Shown here: one piece after another, positions 1 to 12,125 of the stretch
Layout: every line of letters starts with the position of its first letter
Numbering within the stretch: the first letter of the stretch is position 1
From: Utricularia gibba
Lineage: Eukaryota > Streptophyta > Magnoliopsida > Lamiales > Lentibulariaceae
NCBI GenBank assembly: GCA_002189035.1
Contig: NEEC01000027.1
Span: 124,001 to 188,000, forward strand
Direction: 5' to 3'
DNA length: 64,000 bases
Notes under the pieces: generated by a model
Told to the model about the DNA's origin: nothing
What the model saw: only the letters and a program-made list of their open reading frames with translations
The model's database searches: none
Made by a program: the position numbers and the translations under genes

Positions 1-711
1 AATGGAAAGGGGCCAACACGGTCACGTGGGCGGATCACAACATGGCTGTCTAGCATGTACCTCTGAAACGCAAGCAATGTAGCGAGGTTCACATTTTCTT
101 TCAGTTCCTGCACACACACAGGGTGTGTGTACCAGAAGGGCGAGTCTTGGAAGACAAGATCGGAGGGTCATGATGGTTCCTGGAATGAATGCCAACCTCC
201 CAAATGACGATCTGTTATGTATCAGTGATGGTATGAATTTATTAGCTTCAGCATTCAACGTGAGCAGCGACGGCCCACGCCTGAGCTGACCCTCCCTCAT
301 TCAGGCTCCTAATTCAGTTTACTGCCCAATGGTGCTTCTGTTGCACATCAACATCCACGGCTGTCGCTGTGGATGGCATGTGATCGACGGCCCGCAGGGC
401 AGGGGAGGGCCCCAGAGCCCATGTGCTCTTGGTCTTATTCTTCATTTAAATCATGGTCCCTTTCTTCCCAAGGGACTGCATAAACCACCCACCCCACACA
501 GTCTCATCCAAAATGTTGGTAATTAGACGAGGGAAATGCACAAGGCAAGTAAGGTTCGGTACATACAAGATGGGTAGGAATGGTGGACGATCTCTCTCCC
601 TCCCACCTTGGGCATGTATGCGCTTACTAGCTACTCAACTCCAGGTAAAAGATACAGTAAGTAGGTACAACAAAGCAACGCCCATAGATGATGCTCAAGA
701 GCTCCATGAGT
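1..711. other. Intergenic, no gene seen
   Basis: Short open frames occur on both strands but none has recognisable protein character or splice-site support. The right-hand part is presumably the 3' UTR and terminator region of the ABA receptor gene that ends at 712 on the minus strand. Confidence 0.5.
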
Positions 712-1553
712 TCAGGCAATGTCGACCTGGCCCTGGACGGCAAGGCGCTCGGATACATCAGCCAGAGACTTGAGGTTGCAGTTGATCAATGCCTCAACAA
801 AGTAACACGTTTCGTCCCTCGTGTTTCCTTCAGGCACATCTACAACAAATGACTCGATCACCATCGTTCCCGGCCTCCCATCGATTACCTCTGGATGAGC
901 AGTGATGACCGAGGAGTAGTTCTGAAATAAATACAAGTAAACGAGGGCCGAGAGTTATAGGGCAGTCTCCGCGTATAACTCTACACAGAAGCAAATCACA
1001 GCGTACGGGTGTGACAACTTCCACCGATCAAGCATATCATTTTTAAAGCCAAAAAAAAATCAGATTTTTAACTGAGAGGGTACTAGAAATTAAGACATCC
1101 AGTCAATACCTTGAGGCGATGATCCCCACCAACGATCCTCATGCTGAAGATGTGCTCCTCATCGTCCAAGAGCTCCAGTCTTTCGTGACTGATGGTTGCG
1201 GGAAGCCCTGACTTGACGCTAATCTCTCTAACAGTTCCAATCTTCAAATCTCCTTTCATAGTACACCGACTCACAAACGGCTTGTACCTCTGCGGCTGAT
1301 CGAATCTGCGAACCAAGGACCATACCTAAATGGAAGCGACAAGGACAGCATCAAAACCTAGAATTCAAAGCGGAATCGGGCCAGAAAAAAACCCCAATTT
1401 CACGGGAATCAAAAAGGGGCTCACGATGGGCAGAGGGGCCTTGATGTGCTTGACCAGCGAAGAGGAGCACTGGTTGTCTCCGACATCATGCCTATGGTGC
1501 CTCTTGATAAAATCGGACTCCGGTGCGCCGATGCGGCTCATCTGGCAGTGCAT
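712..1553 (-). CDS. PYL: PYR/PYL/RCAR abscisic acid receptor, PYL8/9 type
   Basis: Soluble abscisic acid receptor; with ABA bound it inhibits clade A PP2C phosphatases and so releases SnRK2 kinases. Three exons: 1425-1553, 1110-1325 and 712-921, all with GT-AG introns, giving 184 residues, the normal size. Visible are the gate loop SGLPA, the latch HRL in GGDHRLK, the [11 protein letters not shown] strand and the C-terminal helix [20 protein letters not shown]. The three-exon structure is typical of the monomeric PYL7-10 group, whereas dimeric members are often intronless. The start is taken as the ATG of MHCQMSRIG; the frame stays open upstream but that part looks like 5' UTR. No frame error. 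Which PYL8/9 orthologue it is cannot be settled here. Confidence 0.95.
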
Positions 1554-2595
1554 TTTTCCAAGTAGATGAGCCAATTTTTCCGGCGATCGAGACGAGTGGG
1601 GAAGGGAAAGGAAGAGCAGAGAAGAGTGATGGAGAATCCAAGTTGGAATGCGGCTGACCGACCGCCAATCCACAACCAAATATATTCCTTTTCTTTTTAC
1701 TAAAAAATTAATAATAATAAGAATAATAATACATTTGTTCTGAAATAAAAGAAGGTACCGTTTTGGAAATGGTGCTAAAAAAGAAATAAAAAAGAAGTGG
1801 GGAAGCAGAGAAAACATTTGATGAAATATTCCCCACGCCAAAGAGATGAAAATATTCAGAAACAGAAATTAAAAACAAAAAAGACTTGAGGCCTTTTTTG
1901 GTATGATGACGAGCAGCATGTGCCTGAAAACGCCATTCTCAAAACCTGACAAAAACGTGTTTTTTTTTTTTTTGTTGTACCTGGAAGGCTGGAACTAGGA
2001 GGCCCAACGAGTATTGGGCCTGCATCCATCTCCAAGAAACGGTGGGAGTGTTAGCAATTGCGATTGCGATTGCGATTGCCGGAGAGGAAGAAGGGCGCCA
2101 TGAAGCGAATCCCTCGCATCAAATTCCCGCAAAGGCACCCCAAGCCTTCTTCTGGTATCACCTAATTCCTGACTTGATTTGCGTGTTGATTTTCAGAGGG
2201 AGCTGGTTTCCTTCCTCTTTCAGCCTTTTGTGGGGGCGGAATTCTGGTGTTCATGTGTTTGGGTGGATTTGTGTTAAAGGAAGATCCTATGTGCCTACCC
2301 TTCAAGGCAGGAAAATATGACCGTTGTTCATGTATTTAAACACTGTGACAGTGTACAGAAGCTCTCTCTGGATGAATGAAAAATTCTTCTCCTTCGTCCT
2401 CCGTCTCTGCTTCTTTATTGCTCCGCATACGTGCAGATTGCTTTCATAACAAGCACTCACTATTCTTAGGATACGCACACCACATAGAATCAGGATTGCT
2501 TTTCCCCCTGGATTCCTCTTGTTGTTGGGGGCGTGGGAATCCCAGTCTTCGCTTCTCTGAATACATGTTGTTTTTGCGCTGATTACCTCCAATCC
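1554..2595. other. Divergent promoter region between the PYL gene and a small gene
   Basis: This holds the 5' flanks of two genes reading away from each other. It is AT-rich around 1680-1830. An imperfect tandem hexamer (ATTGCG) is repeated about four times at 2056-2080. No coding sequence was recognised; the right part probably carries the 5' UTR of the gene starting at 2596. Confidence 0.4.
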
Positions 2596-2924
2596 ATGTT
2601 GTATTCAGGCGTAAAAAGCCAGACTGAAGCGGTAACAACGGAGGAAAAGAATGACGATCTTCTTGGAATGTTCTTTTCAAGAGTTCCATCCAACTTATCA
2701 GTAGGAGGGAAAGCTTCTGATCAACCAAAAAGGACTCCAGTTACTCAAGACGAGATCGACGCTGTCATGGTAAGTCAGATGATCCTGGTTCATGTTACCC
2801 TTCATCTCTCGAGCTTCTTCAAAACATCCCAAATGGGCATTAGAAATTCACAGCTGCCCTTTTACCATTTAAGTTGATCCTCGCAATGCGTCTTCTTCTT
2901 TTGCAGTTGGGGGGCTGTATGTGA
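2596..2924 (+). CDS. Small conserved-looking protein of unknown function
   Basis: Two exons, 2596-2769 and 2907-2924, joined by a GTAAGT...TTGCAG intron, give a 63-residue acidic, soluble protein. It starts MLYSGVKSQTEAVTTEE, contains DDLLGMFFSRVPSNLS and TPVTQDEIDAVM, and ends LGGCM. There is no signal peptide or membrane segment. The clean splice sites and a sharp end right after the junction argue that it is real. The frame is open upstream to about 2533, but that part reads like untranslated sequence. I do not recognise a named family, although the motif style resembles short conserved plant proteins. It is divergent from the PYL gene. Confidence 0.55.
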
Positions 2925-3160
2925 TCTCCCACCTGGAACCGCTAAAAGCAAGCGACGCTGCCCACCTGTTAAGACTTCTGCATAATCTCTTTCCGTCAAT
3001 GTTGGAGAAATTTGAGAATCTGGTGATTGTGTCAGCATCAAGCTCAAGACACACACAGTGAACTCTTTTGCGCTTTTGTTACTCGAATGACAGGATAATT
3101 TTATTTCATATGGGAGATGAGCAAGTCCCTTCAGAACCGGGTAAAAAAAAATGGAATGTT

Positions 3161-6100
3161 TCAATGTATCCGACTCAAACCCAAAGACGCGGGCACATGT
3201 GCCCCCGACACCACATCAGAATTAACCAACGCACCGAGGTCAGCAGTAGCTACCGACTTCACTTCCTTGTTTTCACTGCATTCACGAGGGTACGAGGCAC
3301 AAATGATGGCTTCAGAGCTTGCAATAGATGAAGGCTGCATCTCGGAGTTGATCTTCTTTGGGAGTTCTGAGTCGATTTCTGCTGAGGAGGGCACTACAAG
3401 TTCTTTGGTTGTTGGTGCAACATCAGCAGCGCGCCCATCAGTTGTGTGCCGAGTAGGAGTTACTAGGTGCCCCGGCAAGCAGCTCCTTGGATGTAACTCC
3501 GACGGGCTATCTGGCAGCCCATCTTCCTGTGATTCATGAGCGGTGTTGACTAGGCACACTTCCTCAGAACTAACGTGGCTGCCGTACAGGTAAGACTTTG
3601 GGTCACACTCCATCAGTTTGAGTCTTCCAGCATCATGAGGCTGCACGGTTTGCTTTTGCTTTCGGTAGAGGGAAATACAGCTCTGCGGATAAAAGACTGT
3701 CAGTAGAAGATCCATGATGCAGCCTCAGAAATTAAAAGAGAAAAAAAAACACACTCAAAATATCCCGTATTTCTCAGACCACAGCAACTCATAGTGTCTT
3801 TATATAACATTCACTTTCAACCCGCATGGCACACCCTTTCACGTCAAACACATACCCCCCTACACGAAGAATGGGCTCACTAAGATCAACACTTTGACAA
3901 ACAAAAGAGCGGCATAAGTGATACCTGGAAAAGAGCATCATCGATAAATGGTAGAATTCCGCTACTTGATGAGGTAATGGCTAAAGATTTCGCCTCTAAA
4001 TCCTGCAACCAGTTGTAAGAACAAGAGTTGATTTTACTCTGGCGGCATGGAGGTGAATGATGGTTTAAGACGTTACCCCACATAAAGAATTTTAGAATCA
4101 TCCACGTTAGAGATTATGGCTTGATCCATGCTAAGCATGTCCGTGAACTTGGAAACTAGTTCAGGTTCAGCAAGATCTACAGACACATCAAGTCTGCTGA
4201 GGTAGCAAACGGTGAAGCACACAGGATCCGTGATTTCATTTTCAGTAGAACCATCATTATCCACCACACTCTTAAGAGGAACTGCAGCATTATTCTTTTC
4301 GGTTATTTTGACTGAGAGATGAATCTCAGTGCTATCTGCCTGCGGATCCAAGAAAGTTCGATCACTACGATTTGGTAGAATGGACTGACTGCCTTCATCC
4401 CCTCCATGTGAGAAGATGCTCTCTTTTCCAACAGACGGGGAGTTCAAGCTTTTATCATTATTCGCCCCTTTCCATATATCATCAGTGTACTCCCCCAGAC
4501 ATGCCCCATGGCCATGTTCCAGGATTGACCCCGATCTGGCCTCCCATAAATGCGAGGCTCATCACCAAATACAGCACCGCTGCCATCCCAGGTCTGAATA
4601 GGCGGGCAAGCATCATCTACTTGACTCTGCCATCCCATTGGGCGCATCTGATGAGAGGAGTGCAGGTTTAAATCCATTGATGGTCGAACACCGAACATAG
4701 GTGGAGTAGGAAATGGCTGCAGGACTGGGTGAAAACCAACAGAAGGTGGAGGATGTGGGAAAGGCAATAAACCATTAGGAGTGGGAGAAGGCCAGCTTGG
4801 AACCCCTCGCCAAATACTTCCTTGAATCCTTCCCATATTATGATCTCCAATCCTCCTATGATGATTATGAGGCTTGCTTCTGCCATCATCTTCCGCTGAA
4901 CTCATCGGTAAAGGACTATCCACACCCTTAAATGGGGGAGGTGGTGGCAGCGACCTTAAACTGCTAGATAAGTTATTGTTTTTCGTAGACGGTGAAGAAG
5001 CTAACAATGCATCATCACCAGCTCGTGCATCTTCCTCTACAGGTGAAGCATCAAACCCAACTCTTTGCTCCCCCCTCTCCCTTCCGATCTCGAGAACCAC
5101 CAGTCCTCTGCAACAAGGCATTCAATATTAGAACTACAATAAGAAGAACAGATATCGTGATGGCCTCTGGTTGCATAGTTTAATGGGCTTTTACCTACCT
5201 TCAATGGTGATGAATGAATATCAGACTTGATATGCTTTTCAGCTGACAACTCCAGAAGTTGGCTACACTCATTAAGAGCACGCTTCTCCAGCGATCGAGA
5301 GGCAGTTTTCTCAGATCTCTCCAAACTACTAGCATGTTCTATAGACCTCTCGTCAATATTACAGTCTTTATACTTGGATTCACCCTGCTTCAGGGATCTG
5401 AAACATGTGCAATATTCATGAGAAATCCAGTGCATTAACTGTAATGTTAATTTGTCTCACCCCGAAAAACAAGACATTAAATGCCATGTAAATCAAACAT
5501 CCATCAAGTTAGAATAAAAGTGAACAACATACTACGTTGCACAGGCTAAGAGATCTAGGAACACCAAATTTTGGTGGATACAGTTACCTGTGGTTATCTT
5601 TAAGCCCACACGAGCTTGAAGATGGTGAATGTCTCCTTTTACTATGGCTAGTCTGTCCCGAATGAGCACTTCTTGAAGTAGACCTCATTTTATCGGAAGC
5701 AGGATCCAGCTTTCTGCTTCTCTTTCCAGAATCAGGTCTTTGATCCAGTGTGCTTTGAGGTTTAATCTCAACGCAATCTTCTTTTTCATTTTTTCTTTTC
5801 CTGCTTTGATTGTCTTTGCACCTGACTGTTCGATAATCATGGTTTGGACTCTCATCATAAGCACTCAGCTTGCTAGCATGACCATCAGCAAAATAAACAT
5901 CATCACTGGAACGTTTGGTGTTAGATCTATCACTGGATCGGTCCCAAAAATCATGATCATACTTGGTTTCTCTATTCCTCTTTCCTCGATCAGTCTCATC
6001 CCTTGTATTCGTATTATGTTGAATATCCCTTTCAGCATCATCTCTATACTTACTGTCTTTGTGCCTATACTCTCTCTCACCATCATCTCTGTGACAATCA

Positions 6101-7417
6101 CTCCTGTGCTTATCATCACGGCCTCCATCTTTGACATACCTGCCATTCCCTTGTCTAGTATCCTTATCACCATCCTCATGATACCGGTCATCTTTGCACC
6201 TGCTATTTCTAACAGTGGCCTCGTGACACTTGCCATCTCTTCTGCCTTCCATGCTTTCTTGACACATGTCATCTTTTCTCTTGGGTTCACTATCCCAGGA
6301 TGCTTCACATCCCTAGGATGACCAGATTTTGTACGTCTATGCCTCTCATCACCTTCTTTGAAATCATCAGAAAGCTTTTCCCTTTCACTAGAACCCTCCC
6401 TTTTTCTACAATCCCTTTTCTCATACTCCTCAGGTACAGCAGACTGCAGCAAATCTTTTGACTTTTTTTCTAGACAGAGAAATTAGCATTGTTATTAGCC
6501 CATTGCAGGGTGCATAACTTTGGCAGAAAAGGCACAACATCATTTTTTTCCCCATGATATATATACAAAAAAAGAAAAAATTGAGGAACCAAACTCAGGC
6601 TTAACTGTCAAAAGAAACAGAAAACTTGGAGAGGTATTTTCAGATCGTGTTATAACAATGAACAAGGTTACCTTACCAGAACTATCTCGAGGGGGTTTAG
6701 ACTGTCTGTCCTCAACTGATGTACCAGCTTGATTCTTCCCAGAATCCCAATCCACTACCTTGACATCACCATCACCGCTTTTGCTCCCATGAGCACCATT
6801 TCTCTCTTTGTTAGATCTGCGATTTTTGCCCTCGGAATCCCTGGCATCCTTAGAGGCAGAAGAATCTTGATCAGACTTTCGTTTAGACACAGATCCACTC
6901 CTCTCCTCTTTCTTAACCACTACTGCAGCTGAGCTATCTTCCATTCTGTAACTTGTGTCTCCCCGCTCATGATGTTTACTCTTGTTTTTACGCTCAAGTT
7001 TCAAGCTTTCACCCTACTGCTCTTATCTTTGTGTTTCAAATCGATGATCATGCCCTTCCCTTCATCCAACTGTTTTTCAAATGAACTATCACTAGTATCT
7101 TTCCCATCTCCACCACCATTCCATCGATCACGATCACCAAAATCATCTTCTTTCCCTTTCCTGCGTTTGGATGAGACGTACTCCTCCGATACTTCACCAT
7201 TTACATGAACACTTGACTCCTTCCTTTCCCTACTTTCTTTTATCAGCGAAGAAGTTTTTCGCTTTTCACCAGACGCGGAGTCGCCATGAGCCCTATTGGA
7301 GCTGTCGTCTTTACTAGTTCGCTCCTTGATCTTTTTCGCACCATTTTCTGAATCGGAATGCTCTTTCGAACTATGCTTGCGTTGTTTGTGCGATTTGTGC
7401 CTAGAACTTCTTGGCAT
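3161..7417 (-). CDS. Lys/Arg/Glu/Asp-rich SR-like nuclear protein (AT5G53440-like)
   Basis: A long, highly charged protein starting MPRSSRHKSHKQRKHSS, like the Arabidopsis AT5G53440 group (annotated there as a 'LOW/zinc finger CCCH-like' protein). It is probably nuclear and linked to RNA processing; that role is inferred from composition. Exons in minus order: 6677-7417, 5588-6469, 5199-5397, 4077 to about 5107, 3925-4002 and 3161-3682. RS/RD/KD-rich stretches fill exons 1-3, a Pro/Met-rich segment follows (LPPPPPFKG, FPTPPMFG), and a conserved LSRLDVSVDLAEPELVSKF segment lies near the C-terminus. No CCCH finger is visible. The reading frame breaks at about 7012, 6311, 5070, 4492 and 4076, each beside a C run on the + strand (G run in the gene) and each repaired by one added base, so these are probably assembly errors. 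Confidence 0.75.
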
Positions 7418-8659
7418 ATCGAATGAAGTGAAGCCGTTTACCAGCTATTTAACCAATCCACGCGCTCAGAAGCACTTCCATGAAGGAGGCTACTTGAAGA
7501 ACTAATCCAAAATTCCACCGGGAAACAAAACGAAACTGAAAGCAAAACCCTTAAGAAAACATCTTCTATGTCGAACTCCCAAATTCTGCAACTTCCAATC
7601 CAAGAAAGAAAGCTAAAAATGGCTCGTGGCAACCTGCTTCACTTGTAACACTTCGGACCCCTCAATGGATCATCTGCGGCAGAACAAAAAGATAGTGCCA
7701 TAACACAATTTGCGCGGGAACCACCACCAGCCACCCACCCACCCCAAGAAAAAAAGGAAGAAAAAGGTAGGGAACTTTACAGGGAGAGCGATTGAGGCGC
7801 GGATGTGTACCTGCCTGCGCTTCTGCCCCAACTGACTAGGGATGCCTGCCTGCCATTGATTCCAACGGAAAATTGGGGATTCATAAATCTCCAAAGTACC
7901 CTTCCCTATACTTTAGGGGTAGAACAGAACCTCAAGCCCAAGGTACTTTGCATCATCTGTTTTTGTGCTCAAAATTGAAAAACACCAAAGTGGAGGAAGT
8001 TTCCACTTTATAAAAGAAGCAAAAAAGTATGTATCTTTTAAAAGATTGCACCCAAAACTCCTCCAGATTTGAGTTAGGTGCCAGATTTTTTTGGCTAACA
8101 AATGAAGGGGCAAATATGTCAATAGATAGAAAAGACCACCCTGTCAAGTAACCCGCTTCCTTCGTTTCTTCTCTCGGCTGCTGATCCGCCTTCGTATGCG
8201 AAAACCAAGGTACAAAGTTTTTATCTTTCTTGGTCGAAGGTGGCGATTCTTGGGTTTTTATGGCCAGTTATTTGTGTGGCTCCTATTCTTTTTTAGCTCA
8301 AACGTGAAAACAGAGGCATCGTGAATACGAGGTTTCTGAATTTGACCTCGGATTCAACTGTAGTAGAACTTTGTGCAGGGTTCAAGTTTTTTTCTTTTAT
8401 TTTTGTATCAGGGTTTGGATTAAAGTTGGTTTTTTTAATCCAGAGGTGGGTTTAATCTACTCTCTGCAGTCATGCTGCTTATGTATTTTTTGAACTTTTT
8501 AGGATGATTTGTTATGAACGGAAAGGTAAAGTTATTTCATCGTATAATAACCCTATGAAGGTTTTCTAGCTTGCAGTTCATCTTATATCTGGAGGATTTG
8601 CTACTTCTGATGAATTGAACCCTTTCTGCCAAAGGAGTTTGTGAATTTGTGCCTCATTC
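7418..8659. other. Divergent promoter and 5' UTRs
   Basis: The region between the starts of the SR-like gene (-) and the PH-domain gene (+). No protein-like frame is seen. A possible non-coding leader intron of the + gene lies around 8210-8650. AT-rich and T-rich stretches occur at 8380-8440. Confidence 0.4.
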
Positions 8660-9691
8660 ATGATGAAATTGTTTAGTTTAAAGGACGCCCTTGGAAGGCT
8701 GGCCAGGAAAAGGTATATTTCTATGACGTTGTTTCTTTGGACTCCGTTTTGATCTTCCCAGTACGGCGATGAATCGTCACTGTGGAACAAGCTCATTAGG
8801 TGTTGATCTGTTGCTCGGAAATCACAGGTTGTGCTCAGTGCTGTAGAGGTTGAGTCTCTCCGATCAGAGATTGCTGATCTAGAGGAACGGGAATCACACT
8901 ATAAAGCTCGGTAAGCAGCAGCTTTCCTTCCCCATATCCTTACCATGTTCCATTCTGATGCAATCAATATCATTAGGTGTTAAACATCCTATTGTTGGTC
9001 AACAGATTGGAGCATGTTGATGAAATATTGAAATCTTCTCGCTTGTCGGGCTATCTTTTGTTACGAAGGGTATGCTCCCATTTTCATTAATGCCATGCTT
9101 TCACGGTTTTTGCTCTGATCTTCCTCTCTCTTGATGCAATGTCTCCTTCCAAATTATCCTCAGAGATGGGCAGCTTTGCCTGGGGAAACTCCTCCTATTG
9201 ATGATGCTGAAGTGAACGATTGGGCTCCACGCTTTGTTGTCATTCAAGGATCATGTATATATCTCTATGTCCTGGCCACAGGTACCCGATTCTTCTGCCA
9301 AATATTATTGTAGCCATTCTGTGATCACAAAAAGCTGTATTGAGCGCTTTAAAACGTTTTGAATCACCCGGCAGATCTGTGCCCCCAAGACTCCACCTTT
9401 ATATCTGATGTTGTTGAAGTTGGCTCTCTCCCCTGCCTCAAGCAAGAAGACAGTGAAACACGATACTGCTTCTACATCTTAACACGTACGGGGCTGAGAT
9501 ACGAGTGCTCCAGCACCTCCAGAATACAGGTAAATTGTCAAAGCCACCATACATCAGTGCCAGTGAGTTGTTGGAAATCCGAAAGCAACTTTGAATTGTG
9601 TTCCTTTTTCCAGATCGAGTCGTGGCTGGCTGCCTTGCAGATCGACTGTAAGCTGCGGCAAGGCTCCGGAGATCCCAGCTCGCCGGAGTAG
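8660..9691 (+). CDS. PH-domain protein with N-terminal coiled coil
   Basis: Six exons (8660-8712, 8839-8910, 9006-9069, 9164-9281, 9375-9529, 9614-9691) join in frame to a 179-residue protein. A short basic N-terminus (MMKLFSLKDALGRLARK) leads into a charged helix (VEVESLRSEIADLEERESH), then a pleckstrin homology-like fold. That fold shows SGYLLLRRRWAALPG, the strand RFVVIQGSCIYLYVL, and the C-terminal helix with its invariant Trp (ESWLAALQIDCKL). PH domains bind phosphoinositides or proteins; the ligand here is unknown. The second acceptor was chosen because it alone keeps the frame after exon 1. No frame error. Confidence 0.75.
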
Positions 9692-10397
9692 GCTCAGGCG
9701 TTGTTTGCACATACACATGCAGAGCACGTATGTTGATGGCAGTGTCACCGAGTCGAGTCTGGATTGTATATTGTGTATTCCTAGTAAAGCAAAAGGGTGA
9801 GGGTAAAACTGATAGAAAACCACAGGGACGCACGCCATGTACTCAGATAATATCCATTTAAATGCAAAAATTGAACCTGACTGTTGATGATTCAGGGAAA
9901 ACAATTTTCCTTGCTTCTGAGCTGGCAACTGAAATAGTAAGGGGAGGTGAGGCATCGTCTATCCGTCTGTGCTCTTACAAAGTGGATCGATTCTTAAGAG
10001 CAGCATCAGCAGAGACACTAAGCAACCCTCCAGTGCCAGTGGCCATTCTCCCACTTCATCTGATGCTCATCCTCTCTAATTCAAAGTACAACCATCTGCT
10101 GGTCACTTACAAGGTGACCGACCCGATGGGTTGAACCGGATACTGTACCCGAATTATGACAGAGATGAACCGTGCGGGAGACAGTAAGAAAGTAGCGAAT
10201 CAGCGGAAAGAGACCCATACATATCCTCAATCCTGACTTGAGAACCGAATCCTATCCGCATTCATCCACGTGGCGATACGCCATTCGTTTCCAAGAAATC
10301 TTCTCACTCCCAAGATCACCACAAATAACCTCCTTCCCCTGGGACTCCGAATCAAAAGCGATAGCGGCAGCAGCATTATCGAAATCCCTTGCCTACA
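9692..10397. other. Intergenic, no gene seen
   Basis: 3' flank of the PH-domain gene and promoter of psaO. Short open frames lack protein character. The sequence just upstream of 10398 is C-rich and probably the psaO 5' leader. Confidence 0.4.
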
Positions 10398-11090
10398 ATG
10401 GCTTCTTCGTCAATAACCGTTGCCGCTGTTGCTTCTACGGTCGTAGCTTCTTCCGCCACCAGACCCTCACTCTCCTCAGGTAAACTTGCACGATTACAAA
10501 TATATGCCACCGCATTCCCATCATGCTCTTCCAATTCACATCCAGTTCATCCCCCCCAATTCTAGGGTTCCTGAAATCCCGAGTGGCGCCACGGAACTCG
10601 CTCAAATTGGCAAGAGCCTCAGGCGGGAGATTCACGTGGTAGAATAATCGTCTCCCTTCTCCAATCAAATATTTGTTGTCAGATATTTACAAGAATATGT
10701 TGTTATGCCGAAGCAGCTTCGAGAGAGATTGGCTTCGCACGGACCTGAACGTCATTGGGTTCGGGCTGATCGGTTGGCTTGCCCCTCCAGCGTCCCGGCG
10801 ATCAACGGCGATAGCTTGACCGGCCTTTTCCTCTCCAGCATTGGCACCGAACTCGCCCACTTCCCCACCCCGCCGGCGCTCACTTCCCAGTTCTGGTAGC
10901 ACTCACTCACACCTCACCCTTCCATGACAAACATATGAAAACTTTGATCTTGGCTTAAGTTTGGGTCTGTTGAAACTAATCTTGTGGCGCGGATTGCAGG
11001 CTGTGGCTTACCCTGTGGCATTTGGGGCTGTTCCTTACACTCACCTTCGGGCAGATCGGGTTCAAGGGAAGGACCGAGGAGTACTTCTAA
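10398..11090 (+). CDS. PSAO: Photosystem I subunit O (PsaO), plastid-targeted
   Basis: A nuclear-encoded thylakoid membrane subunit of photosystem I that helps dock light-harvesting complex II during state transitions. Four exons: 10398-10479, 10546-10638, 10714-10895 and 11000-11090, giving about 149 residues. A Ser/Ala-rich transit peptide (MASSSITVAAVAST) precedes the mature start near RASGGRFTC. The mature part shows DLNVIGFGLIGWLAP, GTELAHFPTPPALTSQFW and the end FGQIGFKGRTEEYF, with two membrane helices. Two single-base losses break the frame: in the C7 run at 10551-10557 and in the C run at 10794-10796. One added C at each restores the full family sequence and all splice phases, so the gene is probably intact in the plant. 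Confidence 0.93.
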
Positions 11091-11927
11091 GCTTCGTCCT
11101 ATGTATGCCTCTGGGTTTCCACCCAGTTCATCAAGTTGTAATGATTGATGTATCTGAATGAAAAAATGTATAAATTTCGGAGAAATTGTGAGGGAAAAAG
11201 AATTTCCAAATCATGGTAAACGTAAGAGTAAAGTCTGGAATGTGCATTTGTTTTTTTATTTTTGATCACTGTCCTGGAATAAGCATGGATAAAATCATTC
11301 CCGCTGGCGTTCTTTTGCAACCTCTCTAGGACTGCTGTTTTTTTTTTTTAATGAGTGCGAGTGATTTTGTGGCACATGGAATCAAAAGAAGCGTGCCATT
11401 GAGCTGGGTTCTGGTGGATTTATCGAGTCTTCTCCCAAAGTTCGAGACAGAAGATGAATCTTGATCGAAAGCAGTGAATGCAGAGCAGAGCTGAAAATCT
11501 GTTTCCATGGACAGAAGCTACAGAAGCAAGGCGTTTTCGATAGAGGGAGACGGTGAAAGAAGCACCATACAACAACGATGACACAAAATAATGATGAGCA
11601 TAGCAGAGCTTTGGTTTACCCAATAAATGGCAGCACCAATTTTACCGATTGGCGTCTCACGAACAGGAATTTTCGACCAAGGGCAGGAGGCGTATTATAG
11701 AAGAAGTGGCCACATGAACCGCGACCGATCTGACAGTCACAGTAGATGCTCCGAAAACAATGGTTCATTATTCACTGGAGAGCTCGGAACGAAGGCAATT
11801 TCCCTGCTACTCTCGACGGCTCCACCACTGGCTTCTTCGACTTCCTTTCCAGACTCAGTATTCTATTTCATTTCTAGTTTTTATATTTTACATTTTGGTA
11901 ATTAATAAATAAATAAATAGAACTTGC
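11091..11927. other. Intergenic region between psaO and the U5 gene
   Basis: No gene can be supported. On the minus strand, about 11745-11865 keeps a 37-codon open frame with biased, acidic composition but has no start, splice partner or recognisable family. An A/T-rich block with ATAAATAAATAAATAG lies at 11906-11920, just before the U5 promoter. Confidence 0.35.
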
Positions 11928-11938
11928 GTCCCACATCG
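11928..11938 (+). promoter_or_regulatory. Upstream sequence element (USE) of a plant snRNA promoter
   Basis: GTCCCACATCG is an exact match to the plant snRNA USE consensus RTCCCACATCG, about 75 bases before the U5 RNA start. Confidence 0.93.
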
Positions 11939-11968
11939 GGAATAAAAGCACTCATCGGCATTTAAAAA

Positions 11969-11977
11969 CTATAAAAA
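11969..11977 (+). promoter_or_regulatory. TATA box of the U5 snRNA gene
   Basis: CTATAAAAA lies about 31 bases after the USE, the wider spacing known to specify RNA polymerase II in plant snRNA genes (about one helical turn less specifies polymerase III). It sits about 30 bases before the predicted RNA start. Confidence 0.85.
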
Positions 11978-12002
11978 GCAACAAGGCTCATCCTGGGAGC
12001 CC

Positions 12003-12125
12003 AAGCAGCTGCGAGGTAAGCACAGAGCGAACTATTCTTTCGCCTTTTACTAAAGAATACCGTGTGCTTGCCTCACTACGCAGCATACTCCTATTTTTGG
12101 AGGGTTCCTTGAATACGAGGACCCT
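12003..12125 (+). ncRNA. U5: U5 spliceosomal snRNA
   Basis: RNA core of the U5 snRNP, which aligns the exon ends during both splicing steps. The invariant loop 1 sequence CGCCTTTTACTA is present, flanked by the short stem TTCTTT/AAAGAA. The outer stem pairs GCTGCGAGGTAAGCAC with GTGCTTGCCTCACTACGCAGC. The Sm-protein site ATTTTTGG is at 12093-12100, followed by a 3' hairpin with arms AGGGTTCC and GGACCCT. USE, TATA and 3' box are all in place, so it looks like a functional copy. The 5' end is placed by distance from the TATA box and could be off by a few bases. Confidence 0.93.

Noticed and set aside
5740-6321. 193-codon hydrophobic frame on the plus strand that looks like a membrane protein
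   Set aside because: It is the antisense shadow of the Asp/Arg/Lys-rich exon of the SR-like gene; charged codons read backwards give Ile/Ser/Phe-rich sequence.
3161-7417. CCCH zinc-finger assignment for the SR-like protein
   Set aside because: The database-style name of the related Arabidopsis gene mentions CCCH, but no CX7-9CX5CX3H pattern is visible in any exon here.
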